64,000 bases of DNA from Paenisporosarcina antarctica. Lineage in GTDB: Bacteria; Bacillota; Bacilli; Bacillales_A; Planococcaceae. This document shows positions 51,840 through 61,440 of this stretch, piece by piece. Numbering within the stretch: position 1 is the stretch's first letter; every line of letters starts with the position of its first letter. The stretch is taken from NCBI RefSeq assembly GCF_004367585.1, contig NZ_CP038015.1, positions 2,052,001 to 2,116,000 of the forward strand. Reading direction: 5' to 3'. The translations under genes were made by a program, and so were the position numbers. The notes under the pieces were generated by a model. It did no database searches, was not told the origin of the DNA, and saw nothing but the letters and a program-made list of their open reading frames with translations.

Positions 51840-53126
51840 TTATTCAAAAAACTTATCGATGAACTTTCGAGCTTTCCCCATTACACTTTCTTTGTCTTCA
51901 TCTTTTGGATTACTTTGCTTTTGTTTTTTAGGTGTTGCTGTACTTTGTTCAGCTTTTTTTGATTGACCAAGCGCATTCCCACCTAATCGGTTAAAGAATT
52001 GATCTTCCTTATGAGCGTAACGTATTAAGCCAACCGCTGTCGCGTATCCAGGCTCACGTACACCTATATACTCCGGAGTGTAAAGTCTTACACGAGTTTG
52101 TAAAATATGGCGAGCTAATTGTGAAAGTCCCTCTAATTTTGCAACTCCACCAGTAATAACTACTCCACCAGGTAAATCTTGAATGCCCATGCGATAGAAT
52201 TCTTCTAATACTAATTCAAACAACTCTTCTAAACGAACACCTATAATTTCAGATATATATCTCTGACTATATTGTTCTTTTATATCTGCACCAATTACAG
52301 GAACTTCAAACAATTCATCGTCAGATGCATCGTCGTAAAAGGCATGTCCATATTGATGTTTAATTTTTTCAGCTTGCTCTGTTGGTGTTTTCAAGACAAT
52401 AGATAAGTCTTTGGTCAAATGATCTCCGCCGACAGGCAACACGGAAATATTTGTTAAATGACCGTCTTGGAAAATACCAATTGTTGTTGATCCTCCACCA
52501 ATATCAATAAATGCAGTACCATGATTTTTTTCATCTTCTGATAAGGCAAAATATCCAGAAGCGAGAGGTTGCATATAAATTTCACGAATTTGAAGACCTG
52601 CCCGCTCAACACAACGCAAAACATTATGTAAGATTGTTTTTGATGTCGTCAACATCGTTCCATCCATCTCTAAGCGGATACCAATCATGCCACGTGGATC
52701 TTTAATTTCATCTAAGTGATCCACAATAAATTGTTTTGGCACCAGATTAACTAATTCTCTTTCGGGTGGAATTGACATTACTTGAGCTGAATCTATTACT
52801 CTTTCTAAATCTTCATCGGTAATTTCACGATTCTCACTATTTACTGCCACCACGCCTTTTACATGTTGCAACATGGCTTGATTAGCAGGTATTCCTAATA
52901 CTACTTCGTTTATAGACATTCCGATCATTCGTTCAGCTTGATCAATAGCTTTTTTTATTGACTGCACGGTTGCATCTATATCAACAATTGCACCTTTACG
53001 AATCCCATTTGACTTCACATTTCCTACGCCAATCACATTTAAGGTTCCGTTCGCCATTTCTCCGATAAGGACTTTAACTGATGAAGAACCAATATCAAGA
53101 GAAACATATAATTCTGTCTGATTCAA
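51840..53126 (-). CDS. ftsA: Cell division protein FtsA
   Basis: FtsA is an actin-like protein that anchors FtsZ to the membrane. The 428-residue protein opens ELYVSLDIGSSSVKVLIGE (phosphate 1 motif), has FIDIGGGSTTIGIF (phosphate 2) and VVITGGVAKLEGL (adenosine motif), and ends with an amphipathic membrane-targeting helix (GKARKFIDKFFE). A charged, lysine-rich linker precedes that helix. Confidence 0.96.
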   Translation of the reverse strand: MNQTELYVSLDIGSSSVKVLIGEMANGTLNVIGVGNVKSNGIRKGAIVDIDATVQSIKKAIDQAERMIGMSINEVVLGIPANQAMLQHVKGVVAVNSENREITDEDLERVIDSAQVMSIPPERELVNLVPKQFIVDHLDEIKDPRGMIGIRLEMDGTMLTTSKTILHNVLRCVERAGLQIREIYMQPLASGYFALSEDEKNHGTAFIDIGGGSTTIGIFQDGHLTNISVLPVGGDHLTKDLSIVLKTPTEQAEKIKHQYGHAFYDDASDDELFEVPVIGADIKEQYSQRYISEIIGVRLEELFELVLEEFYRMGIQDLPGGVVITGGVAKLEGLSQLARHILQTRVRLYTPEYIGVREPGYATAVGLIRYAHKEDQFFNRLGGNALGQSKKAEQSTATPKKQKQSNPKDEDKESVMGKARKFIDKFFE

Positions 53127-53237
53127 TCCGAGGCACCTCCTTCAACAACTCTTTAATCATCATTCTATTGCATTCTATCAAGCTTGTCTAAGTAAAATCA
53201 TTAAAAGTTGTAAATTTTCCTTCTATTCGACTGTTTT

Positions 53238-53594
53238 TTAGTCAATAGTCCCTTTTCTTTCCGTCCATTTTGTTAACAAGATCCGTCTAATAACTGCAAT
53301 ATTTTGGAATAGACGTACACCGAATGCAAAAATTGCGGCTAAATACAAGTCAACACCTAAGTGAACACCAAGAAAAGCTAGTCCTGCTGCAAGTGCAATA
53401 TTAAAGAAAAATCCCGAAACAAATACTTTATCGTCATAAACATGTTGTAGTTGAGCGCGTATCCCTCCAAACAAAGTGTCTAGTGCTGCTAGGACCGCAA
53501 TAGATAGATAGTTTTCATACACAGAAGGGATTTGAATATCAGTCAGTAATCCAAGTGATATCCCCAAGATTAAGCCAAGTAATGGTAGCCACAT
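53238..53594 (-). CDS. sbp: Small basic protein Sbp (DUF1290)
   Basis: This 118-residue membrane protein has three or four hydrophobic segments and the family pattern LGILGISLG-type start (LLGLILGISLGLLTD), LDTLFGGIRAQL and GVRLFQNIAVIRR. It is the conserved gene between the DUF881 pair and ftsA in Bacillales. Its function is unknown. Confidence 0.88.
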   Translation of the reverse strand: MWLPLLGLILGISLGLLTDIQIPSVYENYLSIAVLAALDTLFGGIRAQLQHVYDDKVFVSGFFFNIALAAGLAFLGVHLGVDLYLAAIFAFGVRLFQNIAVIRRILLTKWTERKGTID

Positions 53595-53597
53595 AAG

Positions 53598-54317
53598 TTA
53601 GTCCCCTTCCGATGTATTTTTTAAGTAATTATTTTTAAAAGTTTGATCGAATGCTGGAATTTTAATTTGATTTTGTGGTTCACCTATCGTTAAGTATAAA
53701 TTATCAATAAAAAAGTCATCCATAATCATAGAAGATTGCAAATGATTGTAAAGTTTCTCTGCGTCTTCTGAGCTGTCTGTTCCGATTAGAATCTTAAAAG
53801 GTGGCGTTTGCACGTTAACACTATTGACAGTTGTTTCTCCATTGATATCTCGAATTGGCGAAGATTGGATAATTCGTTTGCCATCAATTGAAACATAGTG
53901 TCCATTGAAGCGATTAATTTCATTTAATAAACGAACAAGCAAATCTGGTGAAATACTCGTTACACTTTGACCAAATGCGACTGCTTCTAACGATGGTTCA
54001 ATGATTAACTCTAACCCCGGACCAGTCACTTCGGTTAACCCAGCTTTTTCTCTTAATGTTGCCAGTGTATCATTTAATGCTCGTGCAGGACTTTCAGATT
54101 GTAAGTTGTCGTATTTCGTAATCATTTCGTTAATGTCACGAATTTTAGACAGCAACTCAGAGTGCAACTTTTTTTCAGTTGAAAGTTCTTGCCTGATTTC
54201 CCAAATATCACGAGTATCTCGTGATTCAGGTTTTTGTACAGTATTGTACTGAACAGCAATCATAAAGCCAACAATTAATAAGATAAACGTGAAGCGGGCA
54301 TAAACACCTAGTTTCAT
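53598..54317 (-). CDS. ylxX: DUF881 protein YlxX
   Basis: The 239-residue protein has one N-terminal membrane segment (about 5-22), a coiled coil (about 38-75) and the DUF881 extracytoplasmic domain (GPGLELIIEP, VSIDGKRIIQSSPI, FKILIGT). The ATG at 54317 follows GGAG by 7 nt; the frame is open to 54338. The function is unknown; division-cluster context suggests an envelope role. A palindromic repeat separates it from ylxW. Confidence 0.85.
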   Translation of the reverse strand: MKLGVYARFTFILLIVGFMIAVQYNTVQKPESRDTRDIWEIRQELSTEKKLHSELLSKIRDINEMITKYDNLQSESPARALNDTLATLREKAGLTEVTGPGLELIIEPSLEAVAFGQSVTSISPDLLVRLLNEINRFNGHYVSIDGKRIIQSSPIRDINGETTVNSVNVQTPPFKILIGTDSSEDAEKLYNHLQSSMIMDDFFIDNLYLTIGEPQNQIKIPAFDQTFKNNYLKNTSEGD

Positions 54318-54366
54318 TGAGCCGCTCCTTCCTTCCAAGTGCCAACTTTGTAACTGCTATTGAATA

Positions 54367-54477
54367 TGTCTAGTTCCAAGCGCCACCCCACCCCTAAGCT
54401 TCAGAACCTCAGACGAAAGTAGCTTTCGTATCGGTTCTTCCAGCGCCGGGGTAGAGCTAGATGGCGCTTTACGCCTT
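54367..54477. repeat. Bacillales-type interspersed palindromic repeat
   Basis: A 111-nt GC-richer segment starts TGTCTAG and contains nested complementary arms: AGCGCCA/TGGCGCT (54379-54385, 54462-54468), AGAACC/GGTTCT (54403-54408, 54433-54438) and ACGAAAG/CTTTCGT (54413-54419, 54423-54429), with ACCCC/GGGGT between. The ends and arms resemble the dispersed TGTCTAGCTTC...GCGCC repeats known in Bacillaceae. Only one copy is in this window. Confidence 0.7.
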
Positions 54478-54483
54478 TCAATG

Positions 54484-55200
54484 TTATAACGCGGGCATTT
54501 GTACTTTTGATTTTTTTTCAATTGTTACTACAATATTATCATTAACTAATTGGTCTAATACTCCACCTGTAAGTTGGAGTGATGGTACTAAAACTGATGG
54601 ATCACCGATTGCTTCGATAATGAATGGTGCTGGAAATTGTTGTCCATCTACAGTAATAACAGGGCCGTTACATTTAATATACGAATTTGCATGAAGTCGT
54701 TGACCATTAATAGTGATCGCTTCTGCTCCTGATATTTTCAATTCATTTAACACTTGAAAGACATGACTTTCGTGGACGATATAGTCATTCGGATTAACTG
54801 ATGCTGGATTATATTCTGCATCTTGAAGCTGCACTTTTACACCTTCACCTGTAGCCGGAAGCATGCCCATCAATAGTCGTAAATCTTCAGCCTCACCAAC
54901 TAAACTCTCATATTGTTCTTCACTACCCGAAAGAGACTTTTCAATTTCTCTTACTTCAAGTTGTCTCGTTACTAGTTCATTCTCCAATTCTTTATTACGT
55001 TCTTTTTGGTGAATTAGATCTTCGCGATAGCTTTCCTCTTTTTCAAAGTACTTGCTACTGTCAGATACTCCACTTAGCTTCTTGCTGCTAGATAAACTAT
55101 ATGAATAAGCTAAAATAAAACCTAAAACTAAACAAACTAAGGAAAAAATAATACGTTTGTTGACAAGTGATCGAGTTTGTTTATTCTGGAGTTTCTTCAA
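54484..55200 (-). CDS. ylxW: DUF881 protein YlxW
   Basis: The 238-residue protein has a membrane segment (about 17-35), a coiled coil (about 48-90) and a DUF881 domain (GEGVKVQLQDAEYNP, ITINGQRLHANSYIKCNGPVI-type core). The open frame begins at 55233, but the TTG at 55200 sits 6-9 nt after GGAGGAGG and overlaps the end of divIB by 20 nt, so I use it. It is a paralogue of the next gene, ylxX. Function unknown. Confidence 0.85.
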   Translation of the reverse strand: MKKLQNKQTRSLVNKRIIFSLVCLVLGFILAYSYSLSSSKKLSGVSDSSKYFEKEESYREDLIHQKERNKELENELVTRQLEVREIEKSLSGSEEQYESLVGEAEDLRLLMGMLPATGEGVKVQLQDAEYNPASVNPNDYIVHESHVFQVLNELKISGAEAITINGQRLHANSYIKCNGPVITVDGQQFPAPFIIEAIGDPSVLVPSLQLTGGVLDQLVNDNIVVTIEKKSKVQMPAL

Positions 55201-55987
55201 TTTCCTCCTCCTTAGCTTGCGGATTATACACATCTAAATATGTTTGGAAAAATGAACCCACTTCAATATCTATGACACCTTTTTCAGTTTTACCAATTTG
55301 TGCAATTATTGACGGGTAATAGTTCATTTTATCAGCAAATGACGAAATAACGGCTCTTACTTCATTTCCATCGTTCATAAATAGTCTAATGCGATAAGGA
55401 TCTACTTCTGAAGGAGTAGATTCAATTTGAGATATCATGGATAATACTTCACCTTTTACTTTGGCAAGTTCTTTTACCATGCGCATTGTGATTTTTTGAT
55501 TCTCAAAATCACTTAATAAAGGTGCATCCAGCGGTGCAATTGTCTGATCAGATTGAAACACTGAACCATTCTCAAGCACGATATCATAACCAGATTCTGA
55601 TTGAATATACGCTGATTTTTTCCATTCTTTCACAACTATAGTTACGGAAGTGAATCCACTTCGTTTGACTCTCACATCTTGTATCCACTCGTTTTTTTGT
55701 AATTGTTTTTCCGAGTTGCTTGTCCTAACTTCCCACATTGATTGTCCATTTTGTATACCACTTTGTTCGATATAATCATCACTGGACGCTAAATCTGCTC
55801 CAATAACAACTATCTTTTGTACATGACTATACGGAGATTGAAAATAGAGGAGACCAAGTAAAGTTAGCAAGAAAATAACGAGTAATAACGTGAACTTGCG
55901 ATTTGTTCTCTTTTTCCGCCGCTCCCTAAGCGTTGGTATTCGGTCTTCAATATCGATAATCTTATCCACGTTATTCACTCCTTTCAT
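55181..55987 (-). CDS. divIB: Cell division protein DivIB (FtsQ)
   Basis: DivIB works with DivIC and FtsL outside the membrane to activate septal wall synthesis. The 268-residue protein has a cytoplasmic basic N-terminus, one membrane segment (about 30-50), a POTRA domain (YSHVQKIVVIGADLASSDDYI, about 52-120) and the beta domain to about 245, with an acidic tail (KEEEIEETPE). In B. subtilis murG and murB lie between spoVE and divIB; here divIB starts 3 nt after the spoVE/ftsW stop. Confidence 0.93.
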   Translation of the reverse strand: MKGVNNVDKIIDIEDRIPTLRERRKKRTNRKFTLLLVIFLLTLLGLLYFQSPYSHVQKIVVIGADLASSDDYIEQSGIQNGQSMWEVRTSNSEKQLQKNEWIQDVRVKRSGFTSVTIVVKEWKKSAYIQSESGYDIVLENGSVFQSDQTIAPLDAPLLSDFENQKITMRMVKELAKVKGEVLSMISQIESTPSEVDPYRIRLFMNDGNEVRAVISSFADKMNYYPSIIAQIGKTEKGVIDIEVGSFFQTYLDVYNPQAKEEEIEETPE

Positions 55988-55990
55988 ACT

Positions 55991-57076
55991 CTATATGTCT
56001 TTTGAAAAACGAAGAATGAGTCCTACTATTAGCCAAGTTGACAATAGTGAAGAACCACCATAACTTATAAAAGGCAAAGTCACTCCTGTCACAGGAAATA
56101 ACCCAACGACAACACCAATATTTAAAAATATCTGGAAGCCAATCATGGACTGAAGTCCTGCTATTGCAAAAAAACCAACTTTTGTAGGCGCAAGAATAGC
56201 TAAACGGTAACCTGTGTATAAGAAAAGTATAAACAAACTAATAAGAATTAAGGCACCAAAAAATCCCATTTCCTCTACAATTATAGAGAAGATAAAATCA
56301 TTTTGAGGTTCAGGTAAATATAAAAACTTTTGCCTACTGTTACCAAATCCATGCCCAAACAAACCTGATGGACCAATAGCTAGAAGGGATTGAATGCCTT
56401 GAAATCCACTGTTTAACGGATCTGCCCAAGGATCAAGAAATGCATATATTCGCTGCAATCGATAGGGTGCTGATGCGATTAAACCAACAATTCCCAGAAC
56501 ACCAATTACCCCAATACTAACAAAGAAGCGCATGGGCAAACCAGCAATAAATAAAAGAGAAAATCCACCTACTATTAATAAAAAAGCAGTTCCAAAATCA
56601 GGTTGCACTAAAATGATACCAGCTGGAACTAGACAAATAAGTAACGGTCCTACAAAGGACTTAGTCTGGAGCTTTGTCCCTTTTGCTAGAATACATGCCA
56701 AAAATCCTATGACTGAAATTTTCACGAATTCAGCAGGTTGCAAACTAAAACCAGCTATTTGAATCCAGCTCTGCGAACCATTTCGAACTACACCAAGACC
56801 TGGGATATAAACAGCAAACAATAAAATTATGGATAAAATATAAGCACTTAACCAAAATTTATGATTATTTATAAAATTGGCTTTCAAAATTATCCACGCA
56901 CATAACATCCCTAAAGTCCCGTAAAAAAATTGTTTCCAGAAGAATGGTAGGCTATCTTCGTAATGGACTTTCCCCCAGTAGGAACCGGCAGAATAAACAA
57001 AACAATAACCAATAACGGTTAATAGTAAACTCGTAAACAGAAAAATATGTGTAGGTTTTTTCTGCAGTTTTGGCAT
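55991..57076 (-). CDS. spoVE: SEDS-family lipid II polymerase SpoVE/FtsW
   Basis: SEDS proteins polymerise peptidoglycan glycan strands with a partner class B PBP. The 361-residue protein has about 10 membrane segments and motifs QPAEFVKISVIGFLACILA, GFGNSRQKFLYLPEPQNDFIFSIIVEEMGF and PFISYGGSSLL. B. subtilis has spoVE here for spore cortex and ftsW elsewhere. Whether this gene serves sporulation, vegetative division or both cannot be told from one locus. Confidence 0.88.
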   Translation of the reverse strand: MPKLQKKPTHIFLFTSLLLTVIGYCFVYSAGSYWGKVHYEDSLPFFWKQFFYGTLGMLCAWIILKANFINNHKFWLSAYILSIILLFAVYIPGLGVVRNGSQSWIQIAGFSLQPAEFVKISVIGFLACILAKGTKLQTKSFVGPLLICLVPAGIILVQPDFGTAFLLIVGGFSLLFIAGLPMRFFVSIGVIGVLGIVGLIASAPYRLQRIYAFLDPWADPLNSGFQGIQSLLAIGPSGLFGHGFGNSRQKFLYLPEPQNDFIFSIIVEEMGFFGALILISLFILFLYTGYRLAILAPTKVGFFAIAGLQSMIGFQIFLNIGVVVGLFPVTGVTLPFISYGGSSLLSTWLIVGLILRFSKDI

Positions 57077-57096
57077 CCTTTCATCTGGTATTTATA

Positions 57097-58449
57097 TTAT
57101 TTAATTTGAAAAACAGCTTTGATAAAATCGTTTCCTCGCAACTCGAAGTTTGCATACTGATCCCAACTCGCACAAGCAGGTGATAGTAAAATAATATCAT
57201 TAGGTTCTGATATAGCTGTTGCCACCTTCACTGCTTGTTCTATATCATCTACTTTTTTCAAATAATCTACACCGCAGGATGCTGCAAATTCAACGAGACG
57301 ACTACTTGTTTCTCCAAATGAAACTAAAGCTTTCACATGCTCCATATAAGGTCGCATTTCTTCAAATGAATGTCCTCGCTCTAAACCACCAGCTATTAAG
57401 ATTACAGGCTGTTCAAATGCCGCTAGCGCACTTTTGGTTGCTAACGTGTTTGTTGCTTTTGAATCATTGTAGAATTTACGTTTCTTCCACTCACGTACGA
57501 ATTGTGTACGATGTTTCACTCCTGTAAAGGACGTCAAGACATGCTGAATTGTTTCTTTTGGACAACCCATTAAAATAGAAGTCGCAACAGCAGTTAGTAT
57601 ATTTTCAAGATTATGCTCTCCAGGTAATGCAATCGATTTTCTCTCTAAATAAGGTTCACCCAGCCAATAAATAGTTGTGGCGTCTGCACTTATTCCTTCT
57701 GCTCTTCTACCTTTAGTTGTAAATGGCAAAAGTTTTGCCTTTGTGAGTTCTGCATATTTAACAACAGCAGGTTGATCGGCGTTATAAATAAATAAGTCTT
57801 CATTCGTCTGATTTTTAGTTACCGCAAATTTTGCATCCGCATAATTTTCAAACGTACCATGGTAATCCAAATGGGATTCATACAAATTAATTAGAATCGA
57901 AATTTTCGGTTGGAATTTATTAATTCCCATCAACTGAAATGATGAAAGTTCTGTTACAATCACGTGATCAGCTTGGGCATCTTCAGCAACTTTACAAGCA
58001 ACTGTTCCTATATTCCCAGCAATTAAAGGTTTTTGACCACCTTGATTTAACATGTGGAATAGCAAAGTCGTAGTGGTTGTTTTACCATTCGAACCTGTTA
58101 TCCCAATAAATGGAGCTTCACTAATCAAGTAAGCTAATTCCATTTCTGTCCATACAGGAATCCCCCGCAATATAGCATCACTAACAATAGGATTATTATA
58201 AGGAATACCTGGATTTTTAATTACATATTCAAATCCTTCGTCAAGTAAATCCTCTGGATGTCTTCCACAAATAACCGTAATGCCCTTACTTAATAAGTTC
58301 TGCGCGTCCGGACTTTCATCAAAGGGCTTTGCATCATTAACTGTAACAAATGCGCCTAATTTATGAAGCAGTTCTGCTGCCGCAACACCACTCTTTGCAA
58401 GTCCTAACACAAGTACTTTTTTTGATGTGAATTCAGAAATGTTATTCAT
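57097..58449 (-). CDS. murD: UDP-N-acetylmuramoylalanine--D-glutamate ligase MurD
   Basis: MurD adds D-glutamate to UDP-MurNAc-L-Ala. The 450-residue protein has an N-terminal UDP-binding domain (VLVLGLAKSGVAAAELL), the ATP motif GITGSNGKTTTTTLL (about 114-128), and ligase motifs KHRTQFVREWKKRKFYNDSKATN. It directly abuts the mraY stop. murE, which would normally precede mraY, is absent from this cluster. Confidence 0.96.
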   Translation of the reverse strand: MNNISEFTSKKVLVLGLAKSGVAAAELLHKLGAFVTVNDAKPFDESPDAQNLLSKGITVICGRHPEDLLDEGFEYVIKNPGIPYNNPIVSDAILRGIPVWTEMELAYLISEAPFIGITGSNGKTTTTTLLFHMLNQGGQKPLIAGNIGTVACKVAEDAQADHVIVTELSSFQLMGINKFQPKISILINLYESHLDYHGTFENYADAKFAVTKNQTNEDLFIYNADQPAVVKYAELTKAKLLPFTTKGRRAEGISADATTIYWLGEPYLERKSIALPGEHNLENILTAVATSILMGCPKETIQHVLTSFTGVKHRTQFVREWKKRKFYNDSKATNTLATKSALAAFEQPVILIAGGLERGHSFEEMRPYMEHVKALVSFGETSSRLVEFAASCGVDYLKKVDDIEQAVKVATAISEPNDIILLSPACASWDQYANFELRGNDFIKAVFQIK

Positions 58450-59421
58450 TTATAATACCTCCAGCATAACTACGATAAAAGCTGCTAGGAAAGAAGTTGA
58501 CCAAAAGACAACAACTATTTTCCATTCAGACCAACCTGACAATTCAAAATGATGATGGATAGGACTCATTTTGAAAATTCGTTTGCCTGTTGTTTTAAAG
58601 CTGATAACTTGTATGATAACCGATAACGTTTCGACAACAAAAACCACACCAATGATCACCAGCAACAGCTCTTGTTTAACTAAAATAGAACCCATTGCAA
58701 GGGCACCACCGAGAGCAAGTGAACCTGTATCACCCATAAATATTTTTGCCGGATTTGCATTAAATATTAGGAACCCAAGAAGTGCTCCTGTCACAGCAAA
58801 AGCAAATATAGCAATATCTTGTTGTTGATAGATTAAGGCTAAAACGCCTAATGTAGTAAATGCAATTGATGCTGTACCAGAAACAAGACCATCTAGACCA
58901 TCCGTTAGATTCACAGCATTTGAAAATCCAACAAGCCAAAAAATCATAAAAGCAATATACGCTATCCCAAGATCAATCGACCAGTCAGTAAAAGGTACAC
59001 TAACTGTCGTTTCAAATGGTCCTTGTATAAGTAACATAAAAGAAGCAATAGCTATCACAATTTGCCCGATTAATTTTTGTAGTGAAGTCAATCCTAAATT
59101 TCGTTTTAGGGCTACTTTAATAAAGTCATCTAAAAACCCAATAAGACCAAATCCAACAAACACTAAAACTAAAACAATCGTTTGTGTGGTTAACATTTCT
59201 AAATAAAAGGCAACTCCTAGTGTTGTTAAGACTATAGAGATAATAAAGACAAATCCACCCATAGTAGGAGTACCTGCTTTTTTCATATGAGATTGTGGAC
59301 CTTCTTCGCGGATACTTTGACCAAATTTCATCCGTTTGATTACCTGAATAAAAAGTGGGGTTAAAAGAACCGTAAGTAAAAAGCCGATTCCTACAATCAT
59401 AAATGTTGTTACGAGTGTCAT
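58450..59421 (-). CDS. mraY: Phospho-N-acetylmuramoyl-pentapeptide-transferase MraY
   Basis: MraY transfers the muramyl pentapeptide to undecaprenyl phosphate, giving lipid I. The 323-residue membrane protein has about 10 segments and the family motifs [26 protein letters not shown] (the DD pair), [12 protein letters not shown] and [12 protein letters not shown], and ends with [15 protein letters not shown]. It starts 43 nt after spoVD. Confidence 0.96.
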   Translation of the reverse strand: MTLVTTFMIVGIGFLLTVLLTPLFIQVIKRMKFGQSIREEGPQSHMKKAGTPTMGGFVFIISIVLTTLGVAFYLEMLTTQTIVLVLVFVGFGLIGFLDDFIKVALKRNLGLTSLQKLIGQIVIAIASFMLLIQGPFETTVSVPFTDWSIDLGIAYIAFMIFWLVGFSNAVNLTDGLDGLVSGTASIAFTTLGVLALIYQQQDIAIFAFAVTGALLGFLIFNANPAKIFMGDTGSLALGGALAMGSILVKQELLLVIIGVVFVVETLSVIIQVISFKTTGKRIFKMSPIHHHFELSGWSEWKIVVVFWSTSFLAAFIVVMLEVL

Positions 59422-59463
59422 GTGTAATCTCCTTAAAATAAACGATTGTATTCTTAATTTCTA

Positions 59464-61383
59464 TTATTCACCTAAGTATAAATGAATTGTACCGTCTATA
59501 GACAGTAAACTTTCTGCTTTGGGTATTTGGGATACAATTTTTGTCCCTGTACCATGCCATTCAATTTTAAAGGGCTCTTCTATCATCACAATTTTGCTTT
59601 TCTCTTGCCCGACGAGTTCAGGAACTCTTCGTTCTATAGAATCTCCCCATCTATACTCTTTTTGGATTTGATCTTTGTTGTAATTAAATCCAATAAAAGG
59701 CGCGCTATCTTCAAGAATTTCCCCTACAATAGGTGCTGCAATAACTCCGCCAAATTGTACAATATGTTTTGGGTTGTCTATAGCTACATAAACGACTATT
59801 TCAGGGTCGTTAGCAGGCGCGAATCCAATAAACGATACAATGTACTGTCCTTCAACGTACCGACCATTAACAGCCTTCTGTGCGGTACCTGTTTTTCCGC
59901 CAATCCTCATTGTATCACGAAAAGCATTACGTCCTGAACCATTTGCCACAACAGATTCTAATGCTTCCCGAACTTTTTTTGATGTATCTTCTGATATAAC
60001 TTGTCGTACTTTAGTTGGTTTATTTTCTTTTATTACTTCGTTCGTTTGTTCATTATAAATCCTTTTCACTACATATGGTTGAAACAAAGTTCCACCATTG
60101 ACAGCTGCTGAAACGGCTTGAACTTGTTGAATTGGGGTCGTCGATATTCCTTGACCGAATGAGGTAGTCGCATGTTCAACTGGTCCATAGGCTTCTTCAG
60201 AGAACAAAATACCTGTGGACTCTCCAGCAATAGATGATCCTGTTTTTTGCCCAAAACCGAAATCACGTATATATTTCGACAGCTTCTCCCGACCAACACG
60301 TTGACCTAGTTCAATAAAACCTGGATTGCATGAGTTTTCAACCACTTCTAAAAAGGATTGCTCTCCATGTCCTTGTCGTTTCCAACAACGTAATCTTGTA
60401 CCCTCTACCATTGCATAACCAGGGTCGTAGAATGAATCCTTTTTCAAATCCACTTTTCCTTCTTCAAGCGCAGCGGCAAGTGTAATAATTTTAAATGTTG
60501 AACCCGGCTCAAATGTCATAGACACTGGCAAGTTTTGATTATAAACGCTCGGACTTACTTTAGCATATTGCAAGGGATGAAAAGTAGGAAAAGATGCTAT
60601 AGATAGAATCTCACCCGTTTTCGGGTTCATAGCTATTCCCATAGCTTGGTCTGCATCATACTTTACCATGGCTTGGGAAAGGACACGTTCAACAACCTCT
60701 TGAATATCTAAGTCAATCGTTAAATCTACTGTCGCACCATCAGTCCCTTTGCCCCATCCGTCATTCACATGAGGCAATGAATTCCCTTTAGCATCAGTAA
60801 ATAAACGTAATGTCGATTGTTTCGATGTCAAGTATTTATTATATTGAAATTCAATTCCTGCTAAGCCTTGATGATCATATCCAGTAAACCCAATAAGACG
60901 TGACAATAAATCATCATGTGGATAATCACGCACATAATCAACACCTGCATATAAGCCAGGAATTTGCATTGATTGTACTTCAAGCGCTTTTCCAAGTTCA
61001 ATGTTCTTGCCTTCAGGTGCCAATTTGATTAAAAATGTTTTTTTACTCATTTGCTCGATTAGCTTTTTTTCATCGATATTTAAAGCCACGCTTAGTTTGG
61101 TTGCAGCACTTTCAACATCTTCGTTTTGAGCAGGCATAAAATAAAGTGTCGGGGCAAGCTTACTCCCAACAATCAATTCGCCATCACGATCTCGAATGTT
61201 CCCTCTGGTTTGTGAAAAAGGTATTTCTCGATCCCAATTCTCTTCTGCTTTTTGCGTGAGCCATTCATACTGAAAAAACTGCATAACAATTAGTTTCCCT
61301 ACTGACGCGACACTTAAGCAAAAAAATAATAAAACCATTGTCCGAACTCTAATTTTCAATTGATGAGGCACTCCTGCCTTCAT
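59464..61383 (-). CDS. spoVD: Sporulation-specific penicillin-binding protein SpoVD
   Basis: SpoVD is the class B transpeptidase for spore cortex peptidoglycan. The 639-residue protein has one N-terminal membrane segment (about 13-35), a dimerisation domain and the transpeptidase domain with EPGSTFKIITLA (catalytic Ser), SCN and GGKTGTAQK, and one C-terminal PASTA domain (about 580-638). One PASTA is the SpoVD pattern; pbpB next door has two. A candidate sigma-E promoter lies in front. Confidence 0.93.
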   Translation of the reverse strand: MKAGVPHQLKIRVRTMVLLFFCLSVASVGKLIVMQFFQYEWLTQKAEENWDREIPFSQTRGNIRDRDGELIVGSKLAPTLYFMPAQNEDVESAATKLSVALNIDEKKLIEQMSKKTFLIKLAPEGKNIELGKALEVQSMQIPGLYAGVDYVRDYPHDDLLSRLIGFTGYDHQGLAGIEFQYNKYLTSKQSTLRLFTDAKGNSLPHVNDGWGKGTDGATVDLTIDLDIQEVVERVLSQAMVKYDADQAMGIAMNPKTGEILSIASFPTFHPLQYAKVSPSVYNQNLPVSMTFEPGSTFKIITLAAALEEGKVDLKKDSFYDPGYAMVEGTRLRCWKRQGHGEQSFLEVVENSCNPGFIELGQRVGREKLSKYIRDFGFGQKTGSSIAGESTGILFSEEAYGPVEHATTSFGQGISTTPIQQVQAVSAAVNGGTLFQPYVVKRIYNEQTNEVIKENKPTKVRQVISEDTSKKVREALESVVANGSGRNAFRDTMRIGGKTGTAQKAVNGRYVEGQYIVSFIGFAPANDPEIVVYVAIDNPKHIVQFGGVIAAPIVGEILEDSAPFIGFNYNKDQIQKEYRWGDSIERRVPELVGQEKSKIVMIEEPFKIEWHGTGTKIVSQIPKAESLLSIDGTIHLYLGE

Positions 61384-61430
61384 ATATCCACACCTTGTTT
61401 TATATCAGCGTATGATAGAAAAGGAGTGCC
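61367..61430 (-). repeat. 9-bp inverted repeat enclosing the spoVD ribosome binding site
   Basis: GGCACTCCT (61367-61375) and AGGAGTGCC (61422-61430) are perfectly complementary and flank the spoVD start region, so the spoVD ribosome binding site (AGGTG) and ATG at 61383 fall inside the 46-nt loop. The left arm lies within the first codons of spoVD. Confidence 0.65.
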
Positions 61431-61433
61431 TAT
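61407..61433 (-). promoter_or_regulatory. Candidate sigma-E promoter for spoVD
   Basis: On the minus strand GAATA (-35; ATA at 61431-61433) is followed 16 nt later by CATACGCT (61407-61414), one mismatch from the sigma-E -10 consensus CATACANT. In B. subtilis spoVD is transcribed by sigma-E. Confidence 0.6.
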
Positions 61434-61440
61434 TCACTGT

